A stretch of DNA of 64,000 nucleotides from Acidisarcina sp. (GCA_035539175.1 DATLIY010000008.1:434001-498000), one strand, 5' to 3'; shown: positions 18,798 through 27,409, counted from the stretch's first letter. Translations and numbers: made by a program. Notes: generated by a model from the letters alone, not told the origin.

Positions 18798-19712
18798 ATG
18801 TCCTGGTTTAAGCGGCAGGAAGCAGAAGTAGAAGGCTCGGGAGAGGCGTCGTTCGGCAACTCCGTGGATGCCTCGGGCGAGAAGCGGGTCAAAACCGAGG
18901 GCCTCTGGATCAAGTGCGATCGATGCCGCCAGATCATCTGGAAGGCGGACCTGGAGGCAAACCAGATGGTGTGCCCCAAATGCGAGCAGCACTTTCGCAT
19001 CGGAGCCCGCCAGCGCATCGATCTCCTGCTCGATCCCGGCTACGAACTGGTCGATCTGGAGCTGCGATCGACAGATCCTCTGAAGTTTGTCGACGTGAAG
19101 CCCTATGCGGAGCGGCTGGAAAAGGCGCGCAAGGCCACCGGGCTCAACGACGCCATCGTGAACGCCATCGGCACCATGGGCCCGCACAAGGTGGTGCTGA
19201 GCGTGATGGAGTATGCCTTTATTGGAGGCAGCATGGGCGCCGTCGTGGGCGAGACGATTGCCCGCGCAATTGACCGCTCGCTTGCCACTCGCGATCCGCT
19301 GATCATCGTTGCCTCGTCGGGCGGGGCGCGCATGATGGAGGGAGTGGCGAGCCTGATGCAACTGGCCAAGATCTCCTCCGGACTGGGGCAAATGGACGAC
19401 GCCCGTATTCCATACATCTCGGTGATGGCCGATCCCACGACAGGTGGTGTCACCGCAAGCTTCGCGATGCTGGGCGACCTGAATATCGCGGAACCCGGTG
19501 CTCTGATTGGCTTTGCCGGCCCGCGCGTGATTGAGCAGACGATTCGCCAGAAGCTTCCCGAGGGTTTCCAGCGGTCAGAGTTCCTGATGGAGCACGGGAT
19601 GCTGGATGCGGTGGTAAAGCGCAAGGATATGAGGAACTACCTCATCCGCGCATTGGAGTTTCTGCAGCCGGACAAGGTTGCGCAGCCAATTGAGACCTCT
19701 ACGACGATCTAA
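18798..19712 (+). CDS. accD: Acetyl-CoA carboxylase carboxyltransferase subunit beta
   Basis: AccD with AccA transfers the carboxyl group from carboxybiotin to acetyl-CoA, the first step of fatty acid synthesis. The 304-residue protein has the N-terminal zinc ribbon (Cys40, Cys43, Cys59, Cys62), followed by the crotonase-like domain with IIVASSGGARMMEG, SVMADPTTGGVTASFAMLGD and GFAGPRVIEQTI. The ATG start has GGGAGAG upstream. It lies 29 bp after cobO and shortly upstream of folC; accD-folC pairing is common in bacteria. Confidence 0.97.
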   Translation: MSWFKRQEAEVEGSGEASFGNSVDASGEKRVKTEGLWIKCDRCRQIIWKADLEANQMVCPKCEQHFRIGARQRIDLLLDPGYELVDLELRSTDPLKFVDVKPYAERLEKARKATGLNDAIVNAIGTMGPHKVVLSVMEYAFIGGSMGAVVGETIARAIDRSLATRDPLIIVASSGGARMMEGVASLMQLAKISSGLGQMDDARIPYISVMADPTTGGVTASFAMLGDLNIAEPGALIGFAGPRVIEQTIRQKLPEGFQRSEFLMEHGMLDAVVKRKDMRNYLIRALEFLQPDKVAQPIETSTTI

Positions 19713-19730
19713 ACTGAGCCCCTTATATCG

Positions 19731-19925
19731 ATGACCTTTCTGAACGCAGCTTCGATCGTTGGCGGTTTGGCAATCGTGGTAAACGGGCTGCGCAGAAGGG
19801 CATGGTGGAGCGACGAGCCGGCAGAAGACGCCGCCCGCGAAAGACCCCGGCAGAAGCCCTGGATCTACATCGCATTCGGACTGGGGATCTTCGCCTGCGG
19901 CGTCTATGGGTTGTTTCAGACATAA
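19731..19925 (+). CDS. Small membrane protein between accD and folC
   Basis: A 64-residue frame with two hydrophobic segments (NAASIVGGLAIVVNGL and IYIAFGLGIFACGVYGLF) separated by a charged loop with many Arg, Glu and Asp. It sits 18 bp after accD on the same strand and about 67 bp before folC, as expected of an operon member. The ribosome site is weak. I do not recognise a family. The strongest support is the position and the clean two-helix pattern. Confidence 0.5.
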   Translation: MTFLNAASIVGGLAIVVNGLRRRAWWSDEPAEDAARERPRQKPWIYIAFGLGIFACGVYGLFQT

Positions 19926-19992
19926 GAAATCCGCCATTTGAAGGGCGGGAAGCCTTTCCCCATAGAAATTCGTGGACGGCTAGAATAGTGCT

Positions 19993-21378
19993 ATGTCATA
20001 CGCAGCGGCGGTCGATCATCTATTTGCGCTGAGTGGCGAGCTTCACACGGCTCCCGGTGCGACGCGCCACAAGTTTCGGCTTGAAGACATGCACGTGCTG
20101 ATGAGTGCGCTCGGCGAGCCTCAGCTTCGCTTCCCTTCCATTTTGGTGGCCGGCACCAACGGCAAAGGATCGACCTGCGCCACGATGGCCAGCATTCTGA
20201 AGGCTGCGGGATACCGCACCGGGCTGTATACCTCGCCACATCTATCCCGCGTCAATGAGCGCATCCAGATCGACGGCGAGCCCATCCCGGACGCAAAATT
20301 TGCGGAGCGCTACTACCGCGTAGACGAGGCGGCCACGGCACTGGTCAGCCAGGGCAAGCTCAAGGATCTGCCCAGCTTCTTCGAGCGGATGACAGCAATC
20401 GCCTTTTTGACCTATGCCGAGGAGCACGTCGACCTGGCGGTGCTGGAAGTGGGCATGGGCGGACGCCTGGACGCGACCAATATCGTCGAGCCAATTGTCA
20501 GCGTTATCACCGATATCTCGCTCGATCATACGGAATGGCTGGGATCGACCATCACGGCGATTGCGCACGAGAAGGCTGGAATCATGCGGCGAAACGGGGT
20601 ACTGGTGACGCTGCCGCAGCATCCGGAGGCGAACCAGGCAATCGGGGAAGACGCGACGGCGTTGAATGTGCGGGCGGTAAACGCGGCCCGGTATATTCCG
20701 GCGCGGCAGATCAGCACCGCGCGCAACCGGTACCCTATCGAGGTTCCGATCAGCGAGGCCCTGAACGGCGTGCTGGAAGTCGATTCGCCGCTCGCGGGAG
20801 TGCACCAGCAGCGCAACCTGGCGCTCGCGATTGCGACGATGGTAGAGATTCGTAACAGTAACGGTTACAAAATAGATTTACCGGCAATTGAGGCTGGCAT
20901 TCGCACCACGCGCTGGCCCGGACGCCTCGAGCGCTTTGCCGGTAATAGCCTGCGGGCGGAGATTCTTGTCGATGTGGCTCACAATGCTGCCGGAACCTGG
21001 GCCTTGCGCTCGGCGCTTTCCTCGCTGGAAGAGGACGAACCCGGCAACATGGATCGAACCCTCGTCTTTGGCTGTCTTCGAGACAAGGCCGTGGCGGAGA
21101 TGGCGCAGATTCTCTTTCCCCTCTTTGACCGCGTGATCCTGACGCAAGTGGACTCTCCCCGCGCGGCCACGCTGGCCGAAATGGAGCTCGCCGCGTCAGC
21201 CACCGGTGTCCCTTTTGAAACTGCGACCGATGCCCACGCGGCGCTGGATGCAGCTTTGCGGCAGACATCACCGAATGGCCATATCGTGGTCAGCGGCTCG
21301 ATTTACCTGGTCGGCAAGATTCGCGACCTGATTCCCTCACTCGACGCGGAAGCCTCTCCCGCAAGGACAAGCGCATGA
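19993..21378 (+). CDS. folC: Bifunctional folylpolyglutamate synthase/dihydrofolate synthase
   Basis: FolC ligates glutamate to dihydropteroate and extends the polyglutamate tail of folates. The 461-residue protein shows the Mur-ligase-type P-loop VAGTNGKGST (about 53-61), then LYTSPHLSRVNERI, LEVGMGGRLDATN, DISLDHTEWLGSTI, HEKAGIMR and the C-terminal DVAHNAAG. All are family signatures. It overlaps plsC by four bases (ATGA), indicating translational coupling. With folK it is the second folate gene in the window. Confidence 0.96.
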   Translation: MSYAAAVDHLFALSGELHTAPGATRHKFRLEDMHVLMSALGEPQLRFPSILVAGTNGKGSTCATMASILKAAGYRTGLYTSPHLSRVNERIQIDGEPIPDAKFAERYYRVDEAATALVSQGKLKDLPSFFERMTAIAFLTYAEEHVDLAVLEVGMGGRLDATNIVEPIVSVITDISLDHTEWLGSTITAIAHEKAGIMRRNGVLVTLPQHPEANQAIGEDATALNVRAVNAARYIPARQISTARNRYPIEVPISEALNGVLEVDSPLAGVHQQRNLALAIATMVEIRNSNGYKIDLPAIEAGIRTTRWPGRLERFAGNSLRAEILVDVAHNAAGTWALRSALSSLEEDEPGNMDRTLVFGCLRDKAVAEMAQILFPLFDRVILTQVDSPRAATLAEMELAASATGVPFETATDAHAALDAALRQTSPNGHIVVSGSIYLVGKIRDLIPSLDAEASPARTSA

Positions 21379-22199
21379 TTCGTCGCCCCTCGCCGCTCCC
21401 ACGCCGTTACCGAATCCTTTCGAACGCCGTGCAGGCTCCACTTTTTGGCCTGGCGACGATCGGCTTTGGTAGCCTGTCCATCGCCTCCTCCTTTCTGGAC
21501 CGCGAGGGGCGGCTGCAACATCGAATTGCCCGCATCTGGGCAAAAACGACGATGGGCGTCAGCCTTTCCCCGGTGACGGTGATCGGTGAGGAGAATCTTC
21601 GCCGCGCGTCGGTTGCGGTCTATGCCTGCAACCACACGTCGTACATGGATACCCCGGTTCTCTTCAGCTCGCTTCCGTTCCAGTTTCGAATCCTCGCCAA
21701 GCAGCAGCTCTGGAAGGTTCCCTTTATCGGCTGGCATCTGAACCGGTCTGGTCAGATTCCGGTGGATAGCACGACACAGCGCTCCTCGATCACCAGCTTG
21801 AGCGCAGGAGTTCGTGCATTGAAGAGCGGAATGCCCCTGGTTGTATTTCCAGAAGGTGGACGAACGATGACCGGCCATCCTCAGGCTTTTCTCAGTGGCG
21901 CCGCTTACCTGGCGCTGCGGGCGCAGGTTCCTCTGGTGCCGATGGCTCTCGTCGATGTCTACGGGCTCCTGCCGATACACACCACGCAGTTCCATCCCCG
22001 CCCGGTGAAACTGGTTGTGGGGGAACCCATCGCCACCGAGGGACACACGACTCGCGAACTCGACGCGCTGAACAAGCGCCTCCGCGAGGAGGTTTGCCGC
22101 CTGTACTACAAGCATGGCGGCATGCCGAAACCCGTTGCCGCGCCGGCAGAGCTACCCGCAGCAGCGACGCAGCCAACTCCACTTGAGCCGACTCGATGA
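21375..22199 (+). CDS. plsC: 1-acyl-sn-glycerol-3-phosphate acyltransferase
   Basis: PlsC acylates lysophosphatidic acid to phosphatidic acid at the inner membrane. The 274-residue protein has the acyltransferase HX4D motif NHTSYMD (His87, Asp92), the substrate motif around GQIPVDSTT, FPEGGRT (Glu160), and VPLVPMALVD. Hydrophobic stretches at the N-terminus suit membrane association. It overlaps folC upstream and the amidotransferase downstream by four bases each, so the three are translated as a coupled set. The C-terminal 25 residues are Pro/Ala-rich and may be disordered. Confidence 0.92.
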   Translation: MIRRPSPLPRRYRILSNAVQAPLFGLATIGFGSLSIASSFLDREGRLQHRIARIWAKTTMGVSLSPVTVIGEENLRRASVAVYACNHTSYMDTPVLFSSLPFQFRILAKQQLWKVPFIGWHLNRSGQIPVDSTTQRSSITSLSAGVRALKSGMPLVVFPEGGRTMTGHPQAFLSGAAYLALRAQVPLVPMALVDVYGLLPIHTTQFHPRPVKLVVGEPIATEGHTTRELDALNKRLREEVCRLYYKHGGMPKPVAAPAELPAAATQPTPLEPTR

Positions 22200-22963
22200 A
22201 ATCTCCCCGCATAGCGCTTCCTCAACCCACCTCGTCGGCCGCTGAATACAATCAGCGGAGCTGGCCGCAATACGCGCACGCAATCCAGTCCTGTGGTGGT
22301 ATCGCCGTCCCCATTCCTCTGGGAGAGAGTCAGGCAAACGTGGCCAGACTGATCAGCGGATGCAGCGGCATCCTGCTTCCCGGAAGCCCGGCAGACGTGA
22401 ACCCCCAGAAATACAGCCAGCCCACCGAGGCGGAGACATCGCCCTCCGATCCAGACCGGGAGGCGGTCGACGAACTACTGTTGCAGGATGCCTTTAATCT
22501 CCGCAAGCCGATTCTCGGGATCTGCTATGGGCTGCAGGCGCTGAACGTCTGGCGCAACGGAACCTTGCGGCAGCATATCCAGAGTGGACTGCATAAACAG
22601 TCCAAGGTAGAGAACGCCCACCCGATCGCGCTCACTCCCGGATCGCATATCGCAAGTATTGGAGGGGACGCGCACCAGAATGGCGAGAAGACGTGGGTCA
22701 ACTCCAGCCATCATCAATCGGTAGACATTCCCGGAGACGGGATGCAGGTTGTGGCTCTTTCTCCGGAAGACGGGGTGATTGAAGCGCTCGAATTGGCGCC
22801 CGGCTCCCAGTTCGTGCTCGGCGTGCAATGGCATCCGGAGCGCACCTTCGGCACAAACGCCCTTTCGCGGGCAATCTTCCAGTCCTTTGTGGACGCAGCC
22901 TCCGATTGGAAGCTGCAACCCATACAGGAATCGGTTGTTCCGGTGGCCTCTTGCCAGAAGTAA
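22196..22963 (+). CDS. Class I glutamine amidotransferase-like hydrolase (peptidase C26, PuuD-like)
   Basis: A 255-residue protein of the gamma-glutamyl-gamma-aminobutyrate hydrolase family. The nucleophile elbow is ILGICYGLQALNVWRNG (Cys110) and the catalytic His lies in GVQWHPERTFG. It also has GILLPGSPADVNP, the oxyanion region, and NSSHHQSVD. The usual GICRG is GICYG here. The substrate is probably a gamma-glutamyl compound, but neither polyamine nor GABA genes are nearby. It overlaps plsC by ATGA and rsmG probably by 13 bp. Confidence 0.85.
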   Translation: MKSPRIALPQPTSSAAEYNQRSWPQYAHAIQSCGGIAVPIPLGESQANVARLISGCSGILLPGSPADVNPQKYSQPTEAETSPSDPDREAVDELLLQDAFNLRKPILGICYGLQALNVWRNGTLRQHIQSGLHKQSKVENAHPIALTPGSHIASIGGDAHQNGEKTWVNSSHHQSVDIPGDGMQVVALSPEDGVIEALELAPGSQFVLGVQWHPERTFGTNALSRAIFQSFVDAASDWKLQPIQESVVPVASCQK

Positions 22964-23559
22964 TCCTGAACCAGCTGCTCTCTTCCGCCGGAATGGAGCC
23001 CCTCTCCCCGGCTCTGAGCGAGAAATTTGCCGCATACCAGCGCTTGCTGATGAAGTGGAACTCCAGGCTGAACCTCACTGCTATCCGCTCGGAGGAAGGC
23101 ATTCTTCGCCGCCATTTTGTGGAGTGCATCTTCTGCGCCCGCCATCTCCCCGCTGGGATCTCTTCCCTGCTGGATTTTGGTTCGGGTGCGGGTTTTCCCG
23201 GACTTCCGATAGCCCTTTGCCGTCCGGAGATCTCCGTCACACTGGCCGAGTCCCAGACAAAGAAGTCGGCTTTCCTGCGGGAGGCGGTTCGGGTGCTCGG
23301 CCTGGGCACCGAGATCTATAGCGGACGGGTAGAGACTCTCCGCCTACGCTTCCAGGCGGTGGCCATGCGTGCCGTCGATAAGATGGAGGAGGCGATTCCC
23401 CTGGCGATTGAGCGGCTCTCCCCCAAGGGACTGCTGGCTCTGATGGCTAGCGAATCCAGCCATTTCCCTGACCAATATCCAGCGCTGGATTGGAGCGAAG
23501 CCATTCCGCTGCCCTATTCCGAGCAAAATGTTTTGTTGATGGCGCGGTTGCGGCGGTAG
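22951..23559 (+). CDS. rsmG: 16S rRNA (guanine527-N7)-methyltransferase
   Basis: RsmG (GidB) makes m7G527 in 16S rRNA using S-adenosylmethionine. The protein has the YQRLLMKWNSRLNLTAI start block, RHFVECIFCARHL, the SAM loop LDFGSGAGFPGLPIAL, LAESQTKKSAFLREA and the ARLRR end. The start is uncertain. TTG 22951 gives LLPEVILNQLLSSAG, which aligns with the family N-terminus; ATG 22993 is shorter; the open frame reaches back to 22828. rsmG directly before parA-parB is the classic gene order near bacterial origins. Confidence 0.9.
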   Translation: MPEVILNQLLSSAGMEPLSPALSEKFAAYQRLLMKWNSRLNLTAIRSEEGILRRHFVECIFCARHLPAGISSLLDFGSGAGFPGLPIALCRPEISVTLAESQTKKSAFLREAVRVLGLGTEIYSGRVETLRLRFQAVAMRAVDKMEEAIPLAIERLSPKGLLALMASESSHFPDQYPALDWSEAIPLPYSEQNVLLMARLRR

Positions 23560-23575
23560 CTTCCCGCTCGCGATC

Positions 23576-23589
23576 GTTCCACGTGGAAC
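23576..23589. promoter_or_regulatory. parS-type partition site 1
   Basis: GTTCCACGTGGAAC, a perfect palindrome closely matching the known chromosomal parS consensus (TGTTNCACGTGAAACA). It is the first of three copies in 74 bp between rsmG and parA and is the expected loading site for the ParB encoded just downstream. Confidence 0.9.
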
Positions 23590-23610
23590 ACAAGAAAAGG
23601 ACTTCTGCTT

Positions 23611-23624
23611 GTTCCACGTGGAAC
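23611..23624. promoter_or_regulatory. parS-type partition site 2
   Basis: Second copy of GTTCCACGTGGAAC. Here the flanks T and A extend the dyad to a perfect 16-bp palindrome. It lies 35 bp from the first copy. Confidence 0.9.
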
Positions 23625-23635
23625 AACTACACTTC

Positions 23636-23649
23636 GTTCCACGTGGAAC
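23636..23649. promoter_or_regulatory. parS-type partition site 3
   Basis: Third copy of GTTCCACGTGGAAC, 25 bp after the second. The remaining rsmG-parA spacer (to 23877) has no gene. It contains TTCTCCACA at 23800-23808, one mismatch from a consensus DnaA box, which alone is weak evidence for an origin. Confidence 0.9.
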
Positions 23650-23877
23650 AATCGCCGCCAAACGATTCAATCTCAGTAGCAAAATCTCGAAAGTTTTCCA
23701 CCGACAACCCAATTCCGGTCCTTCGGAAGTAATTCCGGGCCGGGTCCTAAAGGTAGTGGGGACAGGCAGTTCCGTTCGCGCCTTTGCCCCCGCCAAAAGT
23801 TCTCCACAGATCGGGCCGCGTTCTGCACAGCCTGCTTCCATTGCGGAACCGCCCGCCGCCGATTACTCTTTTGGCTC

Positions 23878-24717
23878 ATGGCAAAAGTGTTGGCAATCGT
23901 AAATCAAAAAGGCGGCGTGGGAAAAACCACGACCGCGATCAACCTCTCCGCTGCCCTTGCACTTGAAGGATTGAAGTGTCTTCTGCTGGATTGCGATCCT
24001 CAGGCGAATACAACCGGAGGACTTGGCTTTGGCCGCGACGAGCAGCGGGCCTCAATGTATGACGTGCTGGTGGGCGACTCGTTAATGACCGACATCATCC
24101 TCCCCACCGAGATCGACACGCTCAAGATCGTCCCGGGCAGCAAGAACCTGATTGGCGCAAACGTCGAACTGGTACAGGCGGAGAACCGGTCAGAGCGCCT
24201 GCGAAACGCCCTCGCTCCAATCCGGGATCAGTATGACTTCATCATCATGGATTGCCCTCCGGCCCTCGACTTATTGACTCTAAACGCCTTAGTGGCTGCG
24301 GATCGCCTGCTGGTGCCCATGCAGGCAGAGTATTTCGCGCTGGAGGGCATCAGCGAACTGGTTAGTACACTGGAGCGGGTTCGCTCGGCCTTCAACCCTA
24401 CGCTCGGCATTGAGGGCGTCCTCCTCACGATGTATGACGACAGGACGAATCTGGCGCAACAGGTGACGGAGAATCTTCGAGGCTTCTTTGGAGAGAAGCT
24501 GTTCAACACCGTGATTCCCCGAAACGTACGCCTGGCAGAGGCCCCCAGTCACGGAAAGCCGGTAGCAATCTACGATCCCCGCTCCCGGGGAGCGGAGAGT
24601 TACCGCACGCTGGCACTAGAGATCCTGACGCGCAATGGCATCAAGAGCCCGAAAAACCCGAAGCAGGAGAATGGGAAGGCTCAGGAAGTAAGGGTTCGTT
24701 TCTGGCCCTACGCCTAA
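23878..24717 (+). CDS. parA: Chromosome partitioning ATPase ParA (Soj)
   Basis: ParA is the DNA-binding ATPase that moves ParB-parS complexes during chromosome segregation. The 279-residue protein opens [19 protein letters not shown], the deviant Walker A with the signature lysine. It continues with [33 protein letters not shown] (Walker B region) and [18 protein letters not shown], typical of chromosomal Soj proteins. There is no N-terminal helix-turn-helix, so it is not a plasmid type Ia ParA. The last 25 or so residues are a polar extension. It is preceded by three parS sites and followed by parB. Confidence 0.96.
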   Translation: MAKVLAIVNQKGGVGKTTTAINLSAALALEGLKCLLLDCDPQANTTGGLGFGRDEQRASMYDVLVGDSLMTDIILPTEIDTLKIVPGSKNLIGANVELVQAENRSERLRNALAPIRDQYDFIIMDCPPALDLLTLNALVAADRLLVPMQAEYFALEGISELVSTLERVRSAFNPTLGIEGVLLTMYDDRTNLAQQVTENLRGFFGEKLFNTVIPRNVRLAEAPSHGKPVAIYDPRSRGAESYRTLALEILTRNGIKSPKNPKQENGKAQEVRVRFWPYA

Positions 24718-24787
24718 GACGCACTCGGCAGGATCGCTTCGCTGGACGAAAACACACGATAGAACTACGAGAAGGAAACTACCCGGA

Positions 24788-25708
24788 ATGAGTACCACCA
24801 TTGACCATTCGAAACGTCGCGCATTGGGTAAAGGACTGGAGTCGCTCCTGCCCCGCGCAACCCCCCCAACTCCCGCGCCCGTAGCGCCTCCCCCGCCAGC
24901 ACCCGCGCAGGAGAGCGGCAAGCCGCGTGAAATTGCCGTCGAGCTGATTGATAAGAACCCCTTCCAGACCCGCAGCCACTTCGACGAGCAGCAGCTTGCC
25001 GAACTGGCTGCGTCGATTGCCGCTACAGGAGTGGTCCAGCCGGTTGTGGTGCGCCCCCTGCCCAACGGCCGATTCCAGTTGATTGCCGGCGAACGGCGCT
25101 GGCTGGCGTCGCAGAAGGCAGGGAAGAGTGTGATTCCCGCCATACTGCGGCAGGTCTCCGACGAGCAGGCGATGGAGATGACCATTGTCGAGAACCTGCA
25201 ACGCGCGGATCTGAACCCGATCGAGCAGGCTCGTGCCTATGACCGCCTAAGCCGCGACTTCAAGATGACGCAGGAGCAGATGGCCCAGCGCACAGGCAAG
25301 GACCGGGCATCGGTCTCGAACTTCCTGCGCCTGCTCAAGCTGCCCATCGAAGTGCAGGTGCAGGTGGAGAAGGCCGAGTTGAGCTTTGGGCATGCGCGCA
25401 CGCTGCTGGCGCTTGAGTCGCCGGAAGCAATCCTGAAGGCGGCCAAGAAGGTGACGGCACTCTCCATGTCCGTCCGGCAAACAGAGAGCTATGTGCAGGG
25501 ACTCCTGAACCCGGAAAAGAAGAAGGATGGCGAGGGGAAGCACGATCCGCCGCTGGACCCTAACGTGAAAGAGGCGCAGGACAAACTGCAGCGTTCGCTG
25601 GGGCTGAAGGTCCGCATTGAAGATAAAAATGGCCGGGGCCGGGTCGTGATCGAGTATGCGCGGCTGGAAGACTTCGATGCCCTGATGGAAGCAATTACCG
25701 GACGGTAG
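24788..25708 (+). CDS. parB: Chromosome partitioning protein ParB (Spo0J)
   Basis: ParB is the CTP-dependent clamp that loads at parS. The 306-residue protein has the N-terminal ParA-contact motif KRRALGKGLESLLP (about 9-22) and a Pro/Ala-rich linker. The ParB/Srx nucleotide domain follows, with NPFQTR, GERRWLASQKAG (101-112) and IVENLQRADLNPIEQARAY. A helix-turn-helix region comes next (KDRASVSNFLRLLKLP), then a C-terminal dimerisation part ending LEDFDALMEAITG. It starts at ATG 70 bp after parA. Confidence 0.96.
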   Translation: MSTTIDHSKRRALGKGLESLLPRATPPTPAPVAPPPPAPAQESGKPREIAVELIDKNPFQTRSHFDEQQLAELAASIAATGVVQPVVVRPLPNGRFQLIAGERRWLASQKAGKSVIPAILRQVSDEQAMEMTIVENLQRADLNPIEQARAYDRLSRDFKMTQEQMAQRTGKDRASVSNFLRLLKLPIEVQVQVEKAELSFGHARTLLALESPEAILKAAKKVTALSMSVRQTESYVQGLLNPEKKKDGEGKHDPPLDPNVKEAQDKLQRSLGLKVRIEDKNGRGRVVIEYARLEDFDALMEAITGR

Positions 25709-25717
25709 AGCCCGGGA

Positions 25718-25747
25718 CCACCTGCTGGCCGGGCTGACAGCAGGTGG
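25718..25747 (+). terminator. Hairpin after parB
   Basis: A perfect 10-bp stem (CCACCTGCTG / CAGCAGGTGG) with a 10-nt loop, starting 10 bp after the parB stop. No U-tract follows, so termination is likely but not certain. Confidence 0.55.
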
Positions 25748-25913
25748 CCACCCACCCCCACCCTCCTCTGCTACACTTTCCCCACTTGTACAGGAGTCGA
25801 TTCGATTTGCAGATGCGCCGGTATCCTGCTCCCTATTTGTCACAACTACTGTTACTTATCATGGAGACCGCGTCCACTCACTGCTCCACACATCGAAGCG
25901 AGGAGCGCCTGAA

Positions 25914-26699
25914 GTGAAGACTACGCCTGTGGGCAGCAGCCAGAGCGCCGACTTAAGAGCCAACCGGGAAGCCTGGTGGAGCAGAGCAACGCCGTTCGAA
26001 TTCCGCCATCGTGTGGTGATCATCGCAATCCTGTACACACTCGGCTTTGGGGCCTTCTGGAACGTTCCCGTTGGCTCGGCAACCAGTCAAACAACGTGGC
26101 TCGTTCTTTCGTCGCTGCTGGCAAGCACTCATGCTCTTGGTCTCAGTTCTGCAACGATCTTTGTAACTGCGATGGCGCTTTGTTGCGGAATCATTGGAAC
26201 CGCGCTGCGGGTGTGGGGCACGGCGCATCTGGGCGCAACCACAATGACGGACGGCGACATGCGCTCCCGCAGGATTGTCGCGTCAGGCCCTTATCGTCAT
26301 ATTCGCAATCCGCTATATCTGGGATCGTGGCTCCTGTCGATCCCGATCCTTCTGTTGATGCCGGTTGCAGGAGCAATCTTTGTGCTCGTGGGGCTGTCGA
26401 TCTTCTTTCTGCGTCTGATCGCCAGGGAGGAATTCCACCTGGGCGAAAAGCTGGGAGAGAGCTACCTCTCCTACTGCACGCGCGTCCCCCGGCTTCTCCC
26501 CACGCTGGTTGGGGGCGTGTCTCCCATGGGCGCGCAACCGCGATGGATGCAGGCGCTCCCTGCCGAGTTCTTCGCGTTGAGCTTTACTGCGTGCTTTGCG
26601 ATTCTCGCGTGGCGCTATAACGCACAGTTGCTGACCCGCTGTGTGCTTGTCTGTTTCGGACTCTCGCTGATTGTGCGAGCGATGCGGAAACCGCGGTAG
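25914..26699 (+). CDS. Isoprenylcysteine carboxyl methyltransferase/phospholipid-methyltransferase-like membrane protein
   Basis: A 261-residue polytopic membrane protein with four or more hydrophobic helices and the ICMT/PEMT-type motif VASGPYRHIRNPLYLGSWLL followed by FHLGEKLGESYLSYCTRVPRLLP. In that superfamily the motif binds S-adenosylmethionine. The substrate is unknown; lipids or small molecules are typical for bacterial members. The GTG start at 25914 has AGGAG 8 nt upstream. A 205-bp gap with a hairpin separates it from parB, so it is probably a separate unit. Confidence 0.8.
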   Translation: MKTTPVGSSQSADLRANREAWWSRATPFEFRHRVVIIAILYTLGFGAFWNVPVGSATSQTTWLVLSSLLASTHALGLSSATIFVTAMALCCGIIGTALRVWGTAHLGATTMTDGDMRSRRIVASGPYRHIRNPLYLGSWLLSIPILLLMPVAGAIFVLVGLSIFFLRLIAREEFHLGEKLGESYLSYCTRVPRLLPTLVGGVSPMGAQPRWMQALPAEFFALSFTACFAILAWRYNAQLLTRCVLVCFGLSLIVRAMRKPR

Positions 26700-26711
26700 A
26701 GTGCAAAAGAG

Positions 26712-26741
26712 AGGGAGAGGCGCTTGCCTTCGCCTCTCCCT
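26712..26741. terminator. Bidirectional terminator between methyltransferase and HU gene
   Basis: An 11-bp perfect stem (AGGGAGAGGCG / CGCCTCTCCCT) with an 8-nt loop between two convergent genes. Confidence 0.8.
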
Positions 26742-26800
26742 TGCATGCTGCTACCAGCCCCCGGTCCGCCATGCAGCGGACGCGGGTATTGCAGATATCA

Positions 26801-27097
26801 CTACTTCTTCGGCGGCGCGATGACGTCCTTAGCTGCCTTGGCGACGCGGAACTTGACGACGGTCTTCGCCTTGATCTTGATCGTTTCGCCGGTCTGCGGA
26901 TTGCGGCCCAAGCGAGCCTTGCGCTCTGCCTTCACCAAACGGCCGAGTCCGGGAATGACGAATACGCCGTTCTTCTTCGTTTCCTTCACTGCGGTTTCTG
27001 CGAGCAAATCAAGAAAAGCCGCAGACTGTTTGTTGGTGAGTGCGAGCTTCTCGGCCATGTGCCGGACAAGTGCTGTCTTGGTCATACCTGATGCCAT
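26801..27097 (-). CDS. HU family DNA-binding protein
   Basis: A small histone-like dimer that bends DNA and compacts the nucleoid. The 98-residue protein begins MTKTALVRHMAEKLALTNKQ and has the core VFVIPGLGRLVKAERKARLGRNPQTGETIKIKAK with the proline of the DNA-intercalating arm (RNPQTG). The C-terminus AKDVIAPPKK is short and basic. An excellent AGGAGG lies 7 nt before the ATG at 27097. A consensus-like promoter lies about 200 bp upstream, giving a long leader. Confidence 0.95.
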   Translation of the reverse strand: MASGMTKTALVRHMAEKLALTNKQSAAFLDLLAETAVKETKKNGVFVIPGLGRLVKAERKARLGRNPQTGETIKIKAKTVVKFRVAKAAKDVIAPPKK

Positions 27098-27272
27098 GTA
27101 AATCCTCCTGGTGATGCGTATGTTCGCCGCCCCGAGTCGCGCCTATCGCGCTTTCCCCTGTTCCTCTGGAGCAGCTTTACCGCTGGCGTTCCGGGCTTAT
27201 CGACCAGCATGGAAGGCTTTTTGCGTCTCTTCTGGCCTGAGGCCCGATGTGCGCGAAACCCTTTGTTCATGC

Positions 27273-27287
27273 GGGTTCAAAGAACCC
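27273..27287 (-). promoter_or_regulatory. Hairpin near the 5' end of the HU transcript
   Basis: GGGTTC and GAACCC flank a 3-nt loop just downstream of the predicted transcription start of the HU gene. It may protect the 5' end of the mRNA or be an operator. The resemblance to a tRNA T-arm is coincidental, because no cloverleaf surrounds it. Confidence 0.4.
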
Positions 27288-27298
27288 TACCGCCGTTT

Positions 27299-27327
27299 AC
27301 GATGCGGCTTTCAGAAATCTTTGTCAA
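27299..27327 (-). promoter_or_regulatory. Predicted sigma-70-type promoter of the HU gene
   Basis: On the minus strand a perfect -35 TTGACA (27327-27322) is followed after 17 nt by CATCGT (27304-27299, 3 of 6 matching TATAAT). It points at the HU gene. The predicted leader is about 190-200 nt and has no frame I can support. The rest of the 312-bp gap (to 27409) is T-rich on the plus strand, with TTTTTCGGCT occurring twice about 40 bp apart. Confidence 0.5.
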
Positions 27328-27409
27328 CGGCAAAAAGCCTATTTCCACAGGTTTTTTCGGCTTTTGTACCGTTTTTAACCATTTTCCTTGGTTTTTCGGC
27401 TCATTTTGC

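Noticed and set aside
23690-23810. Possible oriC (TTTTCCACC, TTCTCCACA)
   Set aside because: Only one box comes within one mismatch of the DnaA consensus, and there is no AT-rich unwinding region or dnaA gene. The parS sites indicate proximity only.
27271-27290. GGGTTCAAAGAACCC, resembling a tRNA T-arm
   Set aside because: No acceptor, D- or anticodon stems can be drawn around it, and it lies just downstream of a good promoter in the HU leader.
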